NCBI GenBank assembly: GCA_014338185.1
Contig: QUBV01000004.1
Location: 28,065 to 92,064 of the forward strand
DNA from: Lysobacterales bacterium
GTDB lineage: Bacteria > Pseudomonadota > Gammaproteobacteria > Xanthomonadales > Rhodanobacteraceae
DNA: 64,000 nucleotides
Reading direction: 5' to 3'
This document shows, piece after piece, positions 7,981 to 16,762 of this stretch. The notes beneath the pieces were generated by a model. That model was not told the DNA's origin. It saw nothing but the letters and a program-made list of their open reading frames with translations, and did not search any database. Within the stretch, counting starts at the first letter, position 1, and each line of letters opens with the position of its first letter. The position numbers were made by a program, and so were the translations under genes.

Positions 7981-9324
7981 ATGAGCGATTCATTCGACCT
8001 GTTGGTGCTGGGCGCGGGCTCGGGCGGCATCGCGATGGCGATCCGCGCGGCGCGCCACGGCGCGCGGGTGGCGCTGGTCGAGGCGCGCGCGCTGGGAGGC
8101 ACCTGCGTCAACGTCGGCTGCGTGCCGAAAAAGGCCATGTGGCTTGCGGCCGAACTCGCGCAGGCGCAGCGCGTCGCGCAAGCAGTGGGTTTTGCGCTGC
8201 AGCCGGGCGCACTGCGCTGGGACGAGTTCATCGCGCGGCGCAGCGCCTACATCGACAACATTCACGCGAGCTATCGCCAGCGTTGCGCCGAACTCGGCAT
8301 CGAACTCGTGAGTGGCCACGGTCGTTTCAGCGCGCCGCACCGCGTCGTGGTGGGCGGGCGCGAGCTGCAGGCGCCGCACGTGCTCATCGCCACCGGCGCG
8401 CAGGCGCGGCGCGAGGCGATGGCCGGCGGCGCGCTCGGCATCGACTCGGATGGCTTCTTCGCCTTGCGCGCGTGCCCGCGGCGCATCGCGATCGTCGGCA
8501 GTGGCTACATCGCGGTCGAGCTGGGCGGTGTGCTCAACGCGCTCGGCGCACAGGTCACCCTGGTCGCGCGCAGCGAGCGCCTGCTGCGCCATTTCGATCA
8601 TGAGATCACCGCCGAGCTCGCGCAGGCGCTGCAGCAGCACGGCATCACGCTCGCGTTCTCGCGCCGGTTGTCGCGCGTCGAGCGGGCGGCCGATGGCTAT
8701 GCCTTGCACATGGCGCAAGGGCCGGCGCTGGGTGGCTTCGATGAACTGTTGTGGGCCACCGGGCGCGTGCCCAACACGCGCGACTGTGGCCTGGAGACGA
8801 CCGGGATCGCGCTCGATGCGCGCGGCTGCATCGACATCGACGCCTGGCAGAACACCAATGTGGCCGGCCACTATGCGGTGGGTGACGTGACCGACCGGGT
8901 CGAGCTCACGCCCGTCGCGATCGCCGCCGCGCGGCGACTGGCCGACCGCCTGTTCGGCGGTCAGGCCACGGCGCGGCTGGACTACTCCAACATCCCCACC
9001 GTGGTGTTCGCGCACCCGCCGGTCGCCACGGTCGGTCTGACCGAACAGCAGGCGCGCAGCGCGCATGGCGATGCGGTGCGCGTGTATCGCACCCGCTTCC
9101 GCCCGATGCTCACGGCGCTCGCCGGCGGCAGCGAGCGCACCTTCATGAAGCTCGTGTGCGTGGGCGCGGAGGAACGCATCGTCGGCATCCACCTGCTGGG
9201 CGTGGCCGCCGACGAGATCCTGCAGGGCTTCGCGGTGGCGCTCAGGATGGGTGCGCGCAAGGCCGACTTCGACGCGACCGTGGCGATCCATCCGACCTCG
9301 GCCGAGGAACTGGTGCTGATGTGA
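7981..9324 (+). CDS. gor: Glutathione-disulfide reductase
   Basis: A 447-residue pyridine-nucleotide disulfide oxidoreductase. FAD site: LLVLGAGSGGIAMAIRAA (8-25). The redox-active disulfide is GGTCVNVGCVPKK with C42 and C47. The NADPH-binding motif is IAIVGSGYIAVELGGV, and the second FAD contact is HYAVGDVTD. The C-terminal dimer interface carries the catalytic pair in IHPTSAEE. The CVNVGCVPKKAMW spacing and the length match Gor rather than dihydrolipoamide or mercuric reductases. It regenerates glutathione in the cytosol. The start is the ATG at 7981, right after an AGGGGAG-like sequence at 7967-7973. It probably shares a transcript with the DadA-like gene and is convergent with the carboxyltransferase gene, 15 nt apart. 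Confidence 0.93.
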   Translation: MSDSFDLLVLGAGSGGIAMAIRAARHGARVALVEARALGGTCVNVGCVPKKAMWLAAELAQAQRVAQAVGFALQPGALRWDEFIARRSAYIDNIHASYRQRCAELGIELVSGHGRFSAPHRVVVGGRELQAPHVLIATGAQARREAMAGGALGIDSDGFFALRACPRRIAIVGSGYIAVELGGVLNALGAQVTLVARSERLLRHFDHEITAELAQALQQHGITLAFSRRLSRVERAADGYALHMAQGPALGGFDELLWATGRVPNTRDCGLETTGIALDARGCIDIDAWQNTNVAGHYAVGDVTDRVELTPVAIAAARRLADRLFGGQATARLDYSNIPTVVFAHPPVATVGLTEQQARSAHGDAVRVYRTRFRPMLTALAGGSERTFMKLVCVGAEERIVGIHLLGVAADEILQGFAVALRMGARKADFDATVAIHPTSAEELVLM

Positions 9325-9339
9325 GCGCCCGCGCGCGCG

Positions 9340-10947
9340 TCACATGCGGAACACGCCGAAACGGCCCGGCTCGATCGGTGCGTTGATCGCGGCGGACAAG
9401 CCAAGGCCCAGCACGCGGCGCGTGTCGGCCGGGTCGATGATGCCGTCGTCCCACAGCCGTGCGGTGGCATACCAGGGATGGCCCTGGTGCTCGTATTGCG
9501 CGCGGATCGGCGCCTTGAACGCTTCTTCCTCGTCCTTGGACCAGGACTTGCCGGCGGCCTCCAGGCCATCGCGCTTGACCGTGGCGAGCACGCTCGCGGC
9601 CTGCTCGCCGCCCATCACGCTGATGCGTGCATTGGGCCACATCCACAGGAAGCGCGCGCCGTAGGCGCGCCCGCACATCGCATAGTTGCCCGCGCCGAAG
9701 CTGCCGCCGACCACCACGGTGAACTTGGGCACGTGCGAGCAGGCCACCGCGGTGACCATCTTGGCGCCATCCTTGGCAATACCCGCCTGCTCGTACTTCT
9801 TGCCGACCATGAAGCCGGTGATGTTCTGCAGGAACACCAGCGGCACGTTGCGCTGGTTGCACAGCTCGATGAAGTGCGCGCCCTTGAGCGCGCTCTCCGA
9901 AAACAGGATGCCGTTGTTGGCGATGATGCCGACCGGATAGCCGTGGATGTGGGCAAAGCCGGTCACCAGCGTCTTGCCGTAGCGCGCCTTGAACTCCTGC
10001 AACTGCGAGCCATCCACGATGCGCGCGATCACCTCGCGGATGTCGAATGGCTTGCGCGTATCGGCTGGCACGCAGCCATACAGCTCGCTCGCGGGATGCA
10101 GCGGCTCGCGCGGTTCCTGCACCGCGAGCGGCATCGGCTTGCGTCGGTTGAGGCTGGCGATGATGTCGCGCGCCAGTTCGAGCGCGTGGGTGTCGTTCTC
10201 GGCGAAATGGTCGGCCACCCCCGACACCGCGGTGTGCACGTCGGCGCCGCCGAGCGTTTCGGCATCGACCACCTCGCCGGTCGCGGCCTTCACCAGCGGC
10301 GGGCCGCCGAGGAAGATCGTGCCCTGTTCCTTGACGATGATGGTCTCGTCGCTCATCGCCGGCACGTAGGCGCCGCCCGCCGTGCACGAGCCCATCACCA
10401 CCGCGATCTGGGCGATGCCGGCCGCGCTCATGCGCGCCTGGTTGTAGAAGATGCGGCCGAAGTGCTCCTTGTCGGGAAACACCTCGTCCTGCAGTGGCAG
10501 GAACGCGCCGCCCGAATCGACCAGGTAGATGCACGGCAGGTGGTTTTCGAGCGCGACTTCCTGCGCGCGCAGGTGCTTCTTCACCGTCATCGGGAAGTAG
10601 GTGCCGCCCTTGACCGTGGCATCGTTGGCGATCACCAGCACCTCGCCGCCATGCACGCGACCGATGCCCGCGATGAGGCCCGCGCACGGCGCCGCGTCGT
10701 CGTACATGCCATGCGCGGCCAGTGGTGACAGCTCGAGGAATGGCGAGCCCGGATCGAGCAGCGCGCGGATGCGTTCGCGCGGCAACAGCTTGCCGCGCTC
10801 GGTGTGGCGCGCACGCGCCTTGTCACCACCGCCCTGGGCCGCCTGCGCGAGCAGCGCGCGCCACTGTTCGGTGGCGGCCTGCAGATGGGCGGCGTTGGCG
10901 GCGAATTCGGCGGAGCGCAGATCGAGCGCGGAACGGATCACGGACAT
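9340..10947 (-). CDS. mccB: Methylcrotonyl-CoA carboxylase, carboxyltransferase (beta) subunit
   Basis: 535 residues of the biotin-dependent carboxyltransferase family. The start [15 protein letters not shown] at 10947 was preferred over an open 7-codon extension. N-half: [19 protein letters not shown] and the CoA-binding crotonase-like fold with [14 protein letters not shown]-half: [19 protein letters not shown] and [13 protein letters not shown], then [16 protein letters not shown]. The [15 protein letters not shown] stretch and lack of the PCC-type ending favour methylcrotonyl-CoA over propionyl-CoA as substrate. The enzyme carboxylates 3-methylcrotonyl-CoA in leucine breakdown. The biotin-carrying alpha subunit is not in the window. 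Isovaleryl-CoA dehydrogenase, the preceding pathway step, is encoded 8 kb away on the same strand. Confidence 0.9.
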   Translation of the reverse strand: MSVIRSALDLRSAEFAANAAHLQAATEQWRALLAQAAQGGGDKARARHTERGKLLPRERIRALLDPGSPFLELSPLAAHGMYDDAAPCAGLIAGIGRVHGGEVLVIANDATVKGGTYFPMTVKKHLRAQEVALENHLPCIYLVDSGGAFLPLQDEVFPDKEHFGRIFYNQARMSAAGIAQIAVVMGSCTAGGAYVPAMSDETIIVKEQGTIFLGGPPLVKAATGEVVDAETLGGADVHTAVSGVADHFAENDTHALELARDIIASLNRRKPMPLAVQEPREPLHPASELYGCVPADTRKPFDIREVIARIVDGSQLQEFKARYGKTLVTGFAHIHGYPVGIIANNGILFSESALKGAHFIELCNQRNVPLVFLQNITGFMVGKKYEQAGIAKDGAKMVTAVACSHVPKFTVVVGGSFGAGNYAMCGRAYGARFLWMWPNARISVMGGEQAASVLATVKRDGLEAAGKSWSKDEEEAFKAPIRAQYEHQGHPWYATARLWDDGIIDPADTRRVLGLGLSAAINAPIEPGRFGVFRM

Positions 10948-11016
10948 GGGGCAGCCTGCTGGCGTCAATCACATCGATGGTAGGCGATCCACGCGCGTCG
11001 CGTCACGCATGCGCCG

Positions 11017-11052
11017 CCCAAAAACAACATCGGCCGCGAGTGCGGCCGATGT
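11017..11052 (-). terminator. Rho-independent terminator after the Ala-rich lipoprotein gene
   Basis: An 11-bp perfect stem (ACATCGGCCGC at 11027-11037 pairs with GCGGCCGATGT at 11042-11052) with a GAGT tetraloop region. Read on the minus strand it is followed by TTGTTTTTGGG, a T-tract, so it terminates minus-strand transcription about 25 nt after the lipoprotein stop and isolates mccB from upstream genes. Confidence 0.85.
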
Positions 11053-11076
11053 CGTCGATCACCGATGGCGGGGCCG

Positions 11077-11484
11077 TCAGTGGCTTTCCTTGTGCGCGGC
11101 GTCGGCCGGGTTGTCCTTGGTCGCCTCGATCACCTTGTTGGCCGCGTCCTTGGCCTGGTCGGCCGCGGTCTGGGCCGCGTCGCCGGCAGCCTTGACCGCG
11201 TCGGCGGTGGCGGTGGCGGCGGTCGCGGCTGCATCGGCCGTGGCCTTGGCGGCGTCGGTCGCCGCATCGGCACCGGCCTGCGCGGCCTCGCTGATCTTGC
11301 GCGCGGCCTCGGCGGCTTCGGCCTTGGCCTTCTCGGCCGCAGCCTGGGCGTCGGCGGCGGCCTTGGCCGCGGCAGCCGCAGCGGCCTCCTGGGCCTGCTT
11401 GGCCTGTTCCTGGGCGCTGTCGCCGCACGCGGTCAGGGCGAGGGCGAGGGCGGCGACGAGTGCGAGCGGTTTGAGCTGTTTCAT
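11077..11484 (-). CDS. Small alanine-rich coiled-coil lipoprotein
   Basis: 135 residues. The start is the ATG at 11484 (MKQLKPLALVAALALAL), giving a lipoprotein signal with lipobox LTAC and the acylated cysteine at about residue 20. The mature chain is almost entirely Ala/Lys/Glu/Gln/Asp with heptad-like spacing (KAAADAQAAAEKAKAEAAE, then DAVKAAGDAAQTAADQAKDA), so a long helix or coiled coil is expected. It resembles Lpp-like or late-embryogenesis-like helical periplasmic proteins, but composition alone limits the assignment. It lies between thiolase (125 nt upstream) and a strong terminator. Low complexity makes homology searches unreliable. Confidence 0.75.
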   Translation of the reverse strand: MKQLKPLALVAALALALTACGDSAQEQAKQAQEAAAAAAAKAAADAQAAAEKAKAEAAEAARKISEAAQAGADAATDAAKATADAAATAATATADAVKAAGDAAQTAADQAKDAANKVIEATKDNPADAAHKESH

Positions 11485-11608
11485 GGTGCAACGGTCTCCC
11501 AGTTGGCGCCGCCGGGATGGCGGCATCGATCGAAGGATGGGCGCTGCCGCAGACGGCGCCCGTGGATATTCGCGGTGCCGCGGCTGGCGCGCACCGCGGT
11601 CAACAAGC

Positions 11609-12781
11609 TCAGGGCAATTCCACCGCGATCGCGGTGGCTTCGCCACCGCCGATGCACAGTGAGGCGACGCCACGCCGCGCGCCGCGCGCGCGCATCGTGT
11701 GCACCAGCGTGACCACGAGGCGCGCACCGCTGCAGCCGATGGGATGGCCGAGCGCGCAGGCGCCGCCGTTCACGTTGACACGTTCGTGGGCGATGCCCAG
11801 GTCGTGCATCGCGGCCATGGTGACCACCGCGAAGGCCTCGTTGATTTCGTACAGGTCGACGTCGGCGGCCTTCCAGCCGGCCTTGTCGAGCACGCGGCGG
11901 ATCGCATCGACCGGCGCGGTGGTGAACCATTGCGGTTCCTGGGCGTTGGTCGCGTGCGCGACGATGCGCGCGAGCGGCGCCAGGCCGCGCTGGCGCGCTT
12001 CATCGGCACTCATCACCACGGTCGCGGCGGCGCCATCGGAGATGCTCGAGGAACTGGCGGCGGTGACCGTGCCGTCCTTGGCGAAGGCCGGCTTGAGCGT
12101 GGGGATCTTGGCCGGATCGGACTTGCCCGGCTGCTCGTCGACCGCATACTCGACCTCGCCCTTGCGACCGGCCACCTTGACCGGCACGATTTCGGCCGCA
12201 AACGCACCCGCTCCAATCGCGGCCTGGGCGCGTCGCACCGATTCGGTGGCAAACGCGTCCTGCTGCTCGCGGGTGAAGCCGTACTTGCTCGCGGTGGCCT
12301 CGGCGAACACACCCATCGACTGGCCGTCATAGGGATTGGTCAGGCCATCCCAGGCCATGTGGTCGACCAGCTTGCCGTCGCCGTAGCGGATGCCCGTGCG
12401 TGCCGCGACCATATGCGGTGCATTGGTCATCGATTCCATGCCGCCGGCGACCACGATCGTGGCCGAGCCGGCCTTGACCAGGTCGTGTGCGAGCATGATC
12501 GCCTTCATGCCCGAGCCGCACACCTTGTTGATCGTGGTGCAACCGGCCGCCTTGGGCAGTCCCGCCGCGAGGGCCGCCTGGCGTGCGGGTGCCTGGCCGA
12601 GGTTGGCCGGCAGCACGCAGCCCATGATCACCTCGGATACATCCGCTGCGGCGACCCCGCCCTGTTCGAGCGCGGCCTTGATCGCGGCGGCACCGAGCGT
12701 GGGCGTGGGCACGCCCGTGAACTGGCCGAGCATGGAACCGATGGCGGTGCGCTTGGCGCCGACGATGACGATATCGGACAT
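11609..12781 (-). CDS. Acetyl-CoA C-acetyltransferase (thiolase)
   Basis: 390 residues. The ATG at 12781 (MSDIVIVGAKRTAIGSMLG) is preceded by CGGAGA seven bases upstream. Thiolase hallmarks: acyl-accepting Cys in TTINKVCGSGMKAI (about residue 90), NGGACALGHPIGCSGARL with the catalytic His, and the second catalytic Cys in ASLCIGGGEATAIAVEL at the end. The QFTGVPTPTLGAAAI N-terminus and the length match biosynthetic/degradative acetoacetyl-CoA thiolases (AtoB/PhaA-like). It joins or splits acetoacetyl-CoA in the cytosol; acetoacetate is also an end product of leucine breakdown, which fits the presence of mccB and ivd nearby. It is divergent from the propeller histidine kinase. Confidence 0.9.
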   Translation of the reverse strand: MSDIVIVGAKRTAIGSMLGQFTGVPTPTLGAAAIKAALEQGGVAAADVSEVIMGCVLPANLGQAPARQAALAAGLPKAAGCTTINKVCGSGMKAIMLAHDLVKAGSATIVVAGGMESMTNAPHMVAARTGIRYGDGKLVDHMAWDGLTNPYDGQSMGVFAEATASKYGFTREQQDAFATESVRRAQAAIGAGAFAAEIVPVKVAGRKGEVEYAVDEQPGKSDPAKIPTLKPAFAKDGTVTAASSSSISDGAAATVVMSADEARQRGLAPLARIVAHATNAQEPQWFTTAPVDAIRRVLDKAGWKAADVDLYEINEAFAVVTMAAMHDLGIAHERVNVNGGACALGHPIGCSGARLVVTLVHTMRARGARRGVASLCIGGGEATAIAVELP

Positions 12782-12924
12782 GGGGAATCTCCGTGATTGA
12801 GCGTGGCAGGCGTGTTGCGCCGCAATGGAAGCGGCGATTATGCGCGTGCAACCGCGTGGCCACAATCGATCGGCGGCCGCTGCCGCGCCTTGTCGCCGGA
12901 CGCCGATGCGACTAGCCTCGCCCC

Positions 12925-15900
12925 ATGCGGGGCAGGGGCCGGCAAGCTCGGGGCTGGATCGTGCGCGCGATCGCGCTCGCGCTGTGCTGCGCGGCGACCG
13001 CCCCGGCCGCGCGCGCGGTGCCCGGCACCGATGCGGTACGCTTCCACACCTTCAGCACCGCCGACGGCCTGCCACAGGCGACGGTGCGCGCGATCGCGCA
13101 GGACGCCACCGGATTCCTGTGGCTGGGCACCCAGGATGGCCTGGCGCGCTTCGACGGCTACGGTTTCCAGGTGTATCGCCACGAGCGCGACGATCCGTGG
13201 TCATTGGCGGAGAGCCATGTCACCGCGCTGGTGGCCGACACCGACGGCAGCCTGTGGGTCGGGACGCTGACCGGCGGCCTCAGCCACTACGATCCCGACC
13301 TCGACCGCTTCCGCACCTATCGCGCCGACCGTGCGCGCAGCGACACCCTGGCCTCGGACAACATCACGGCGCTGCTGCTCACGCGCGGCGGGCGCCTGTG
13401 GGTGGCCAATACCGGCGGACGGCTGCAATGGCTCGAGCGCACTGCCGACGCCCTGCACGACTCGGGCCTGGGCCAGCGTGCGGCGCTGCGCATGGTGCGC
13501 TCGATGCTGGAACTGCCCGACGGCGACCTGCTGCTGGGCACGCTCGATGGGCTGTGGCGCTTCGACGTCGCCGCGATGCGGCTGGAGCAGATCCACGCCG
13601 GTGACGGTCGCGCGCTGGACGTGTACACGCTGGCGCTGGACGCGCGTGGCCACTGGTGGGTGGGCACGGCCGATGCCGGCATGCTGCATTTCGATGCGGG
13701 CGGCAACCTGGTCGCGCGCTATCGCCATGATCCGGATGCCCCGCCCGGCCGGGCACTGCACGACGATGCGGTGCGCGCGCTGCTGTTCGATCCCGACGGC
13801 TCGCTGTGGATCGCGGGCGACGGCCACGGCCTGGCGCGCATGGATCCCTCTGGAGTGGGCTTCACGCGCTACACCCACGACCCGGCCAAGCCCGACAGCG
13901 TCGCCGCCAACCGCCTGTACGTGCTCGTGCGCGAGCGCAGCGGCACGCTCGTGGTCGGCTCGTGGACCAACGGCTTCAGCATCCACGATCCGCGCACGCA
14001 GGCCTTCGTCCACATCGAGAGCGTCGCCGGCGATCCGCGCACCTTGCCGGCGCGGCCGGTGACCGGCCTGCATGCCGATGCCGACGGCACGCTGTGGCTG
14101 GGCATGACCGAGGCCGGCGGCCTCGTGCAGTTGGATCCCGCGCGTGGCGTCGTGCGCCGGTTCAAGCACGACCCGGACCGGCCCGGTAGCCTCGCGCACG
14201 ACTTCGTGCGCCACGTCACACGCGGCCGCGACGGCAGCCTGTGGGTGTCGACGATAGGCGGCGGCATCGATCGCCTGCCGCCACAGGGCAACGAGTTCGA
14301 GCACCACCGCCACGACCCGGCCGATCCGGCCAGCCTCGCCTCGGACTCGGTACTGGGCTACTACGAGGACAGCCAGGGCACGCAATGGATCGCCACCAAC
14401 GACCGCGGTGTGGACGAGCGCTGCGCCGGGTGCAGCGGCTTTCGCCACCATGCCCACGATCCGGCGCTGCCCGACAGCATTTCCGACAACACCGTGAGCG
14501 CGGTGCTGCAGACGCGTGACGGCAGCCTGTGGTTCGCCACGCGCGGCGGCCTCGACCGCTACGATCGCGCCAGCGGCCGCTTCGAGCACCTGCGTGCGCG
14601 CAGTGACGATCCATCCTCGCTCAGCTCCAATTCGATCAGCACGCTGTTCGAGGACAGTCACGGCAACCTGTGGATCGGCACCCAGGGCGGCGGGCTCAAC
14701 CGGCGCATCGCGCATGCCGACGGCAGCTCCTCGTTCGAGGTCATCGACACCAGTGACGGGCTCGCCGCCGGCGCGATCGGCACCATCGTCGAGGACGGCC
14801 AAGGCCGGATCTGGGTGTCGACCACGGTCGGCATCAGCCGTATCGACGCGCAGCGCCGCGTCGTCAACTTCAGTGGCCGCGACGGCGTGCAGGGGCTGGG
14901 CTACTGGACCAACTCGGGCGCCTTGCTGCCGGACGGGCGCATCGCCTTTGGCGGCCTCGATGGCGCCACCCTGTTCGATCCGGCCCATGTGGCGGGACGG
15001 CCGGTGCCCACGCCGATGGTGGTCGACCTGCTGTTGCGCAACGTGCCCGTGCACATGCGCTGGCGTGATCCGCGTTCGCCGCTGCTGGCCAGCCTGTGGC
15101 GTGGTGGCCATGTGCAGCTGGCACACGACCAGAGCAATGTCACCTTCGAGTTCAGCGCGCCCAGCTTCGGTGACACCGGCAGCGTGCAATACGCGTACCG
15201 GCTTGACGGCCACGACGCGCAGTGGATCCAGACCAGCGCCGCGCGGCGCTTTGCCACCTACACCGACCTGCCGGCCGGCGACTACGTGCTGCAGCTGCGC
15301 GCGCGCAACGACGGCGGCGACTGGAGCGAGCCGCCGGTGTCGATCGACGTGTCGGTGGCGCCGGCGCCATGGTGGTCACCCTCGGCGTGGGCCTTGTATG
15401 GCTTGATGGCGGTCGCGCTGGTGCTGCTGGTGAGCTGGCGCGTGCGCAGCAACTTGCGTCGGCGGCGCGCGGTGCAGGAGTCCATCCGCAGCAGCGAGGA
15501 GCGGCTCAAGCTTGCGCTGTGGGGCAGTGGCAGCGAGTTGTGGGACGTCGACCTGGCCAGCGGCAGCATGCACCGCGACAACCAGCTCGCCCATCTCGCG
15601 GTCAGCCACGATGCACTCGACGCGGGGCTGGAAGCGTACCGGTCTTATGTCCATCCCGATGACATCGAGCGCTTCGAGCAGGCGTTGACCGCCCACCTGC
15701 GCGGCGACATGCCCGCATTCGAGGCGAGTTTCCGCACACTCGACACACAGCGGCAGTGGGTGTGGGTGCTCGCGCGTGGGCGCGTGGTCGCCCGCGACGC
15801 GGGCGGCAGGCCGCAGCGTCTGAGCGGCACCACGTCCGATGCCAACGCCCTGAACCAGGCGCTGGCGGCGTTGCGCACGCTCAATGAGCAGCTGGAGTCG

Positions 15901-16746
15901 CGCGTCGAGCAACGCACCGCGGCGCTGCAGAATGCCAACGCCGAGCTGCGCAGCACGCTGGAGCAACTGTCGATCGCGCAGCGCCAGTTGTTCGAAGCCG
16001 AAAAGCTCGCCTCGCTGGGTGGCCTGGTGGCGGGCATCGCGCACGAGATCAACACGCCCCTGGGCATCGGCGTGACCGCCGCCTCGCACCTGCAGGAGGA
16101 GGCGCAGCGCCTGTCGCAGCACATCGCCGGCGGGGACCTGGATGCCGACGAACTGGCCCGCTTCGAGCGCACCGCGCGCGAGAGCGCGCAGATGATCCTG
16201 CGCAACCTGCAGCGCGCCGACCGCCTGGTCAAGAGCTTCAAGCAGGTCGCGGTGGACCAGTCGAGCGAGGAACGGCGCGTGGTCGACCTCGGCATCTGCC
16301 TCAACGAGATCCTCACCACGCTCGGGCCGAGCCTGAAGAAGACGCCACACCGCGTGGAACTGCACTGCCCATCCGGCATCGTGGTCGAAACCGCGCCCGG
16401 TGCGCTGTACCAGATCGTGTCCAATCTCGTGATGAACAGCCTCACGCATGCGTTCACGGCCGATGTCGCCGGCACCATCACGATCACGGTGCGTCTCGAC
16501 GATGGCGTGGTGTGCATCGACTTCGGCGACGACGGCCGCGGCATGGGCGAGGCCGTGCGCGCGCGCATCTTCGAGCCATTCTTCACCACGCGGCGCGGCC
16601 AGGGCGGTTCCGGTCTGGGCATGCATATCGTCTACAGCCTCGTCACCCAGGTACTGCACGGCCAGATCGAGTGCGACAGCGCACCGGGCGCGGGCACGCG
16701 CTTCACGCTGCGCTTCGGCAAGGATGCAGGCCGACCGGCAGGCTGA
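12925..16746 (+). CDS. Propeller-type sensor histidine kinase
   Basis: 1273 residues. A signal peptide (ending PAARA near residue 31) is followed by about 700 residues of two-component-regulator propeller repeats, each with a (G)xLWxGT or (G)SLWVST core (GFLWLGTQDGLARFDGYGF, DGSLWVGTLTGGLSHYD, GNLWIGTQGGGLNR). Next are a Y_Y_Y beta-sandwich (near ATYTDLPAGDYVLQLRARN), one membrane helix (ALYGLMAVALVLLVSW), a PAS-like domain, a coiled coil, the H box AGIAHEINTPLGIG, and the ATPase N, G1 and G2 boxes (LVMNSLTHAF, DDGRGM, GGSGLGMHIVYSL). There is no receiver or DNA-binding domain. HTCS-like relatives often sense polysaccharide products; the ligand here is unknown. It converges with a receiver/HD-GYP gene 16 nt away, the likely partner. 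Confidence 0.92.
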   Translation: MRGRGRQARGWIVRAIALALCCAATAPAARAVPGTDAVRFHTFSTADGLPQATVRAIAQDATGFLWLGTQDGLARFDGYGFQVYRHERDDPWSLAESHVTALVADTDGSLWVGTLTGGLSHYDPDLDRFRTYRADRARSDTLASDNITALLLTRGGRLWVANTGGRLQWLERTADALHDSGLGQRAALRMVRSMLELPDGDLLLGTLDGLWRFDVAAMRLEQIHAGDGRALDVYTLALDARGHWWVGTADAGMLHFDAGGNLVARYRHDPDAPPGRALHDDAVRALLFDPDGSLWIAGDGHGLARMDPSGVGFTRYTHDPAKPDSVAANRLYVLVRERSGTLVVGSWTNGFSIHDPRTQAFVHIESVAGDPRTLPARPVTGLHADADGTLWLGMTEAGGLVQLDPARGVVRRFKHDPDRPGSLAHDFVRHVTRGRDGSLWVSTIGGGIDRLPPQGNEFEHHRHDPADPASLASDSVLGYYEDSQGTQWIATNDRGVDERCAGCSGFRHHAHDPALPDSISDNTVSAVLQTRDGSLWFATRGGLDRYDRASGRFEHLRARSDDPSSLSSNSISTLFEDSHGNLWIGTQGGGLNRRIAHADGSSSFEVIDTSDGLAAGAIGTIVEDGQGRIWVSTTVGISRIDAQRRVVNFSGRDGVQGLGYWTNSGALLPDGRIAFGGLDGATLFDPAHVAGRPVPTPMVVDLLLRNVPVHMRWRDPRSPLLASLWRGGHVQLAHDQSNVTFEFSAPSFGDTGSVQYAYRLDGHDAQWIQTSAARRFATYTDLPAGDYVLQLRARNDGGDWSEPPVSIDVSVAPAPWWSPSAWALYGLMAVALVLLVSWRVRSNLRRRRAVQESIRSSEERLKLALWGSGSELWDVDLASGSMHRDNQLAHLAVSHDALDAGLEAYRSYVHPDDIERFEQALTAHLRGDMPAFEASFRTLDTQRQWVWVLARGRVVARDAGGRPQRLSGTTSDANALNQALAALRTLNEQLESRVEQRTAALQNANAELRSTLEQLSIAQRQLFEAEKLASLGGLVAGIAHEINTPLGIGVTAASHLQEEAQRLSQHIAGGDLDADELARFERTARESAQMILRNLQRADRLVKSFKQVAVDQSSEERRVVDLGICLNEILTTLGPSLKKTPHRVELHCPSGIVVETAPGALYQIVSNLVMNSLTHAFTADVAGTITITVRLDDGVVCIDFGDDGRGMGEAVRARIFEPFFTTRRGQGGSGLGMHIVYSLVTQVLHGQIECDSAPGAGTRFTLRFGKDAGRPAG

Positions 16747-16762
16747 ATCCGGGGCGGATGCG

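Noticed and set aside
13201..15213. A 670-codon minus-strand frame inside the propeller kinase
   Set aside because: The plus strand has regular propeller repeats and a complete kinase; the minus frame is a shadow.
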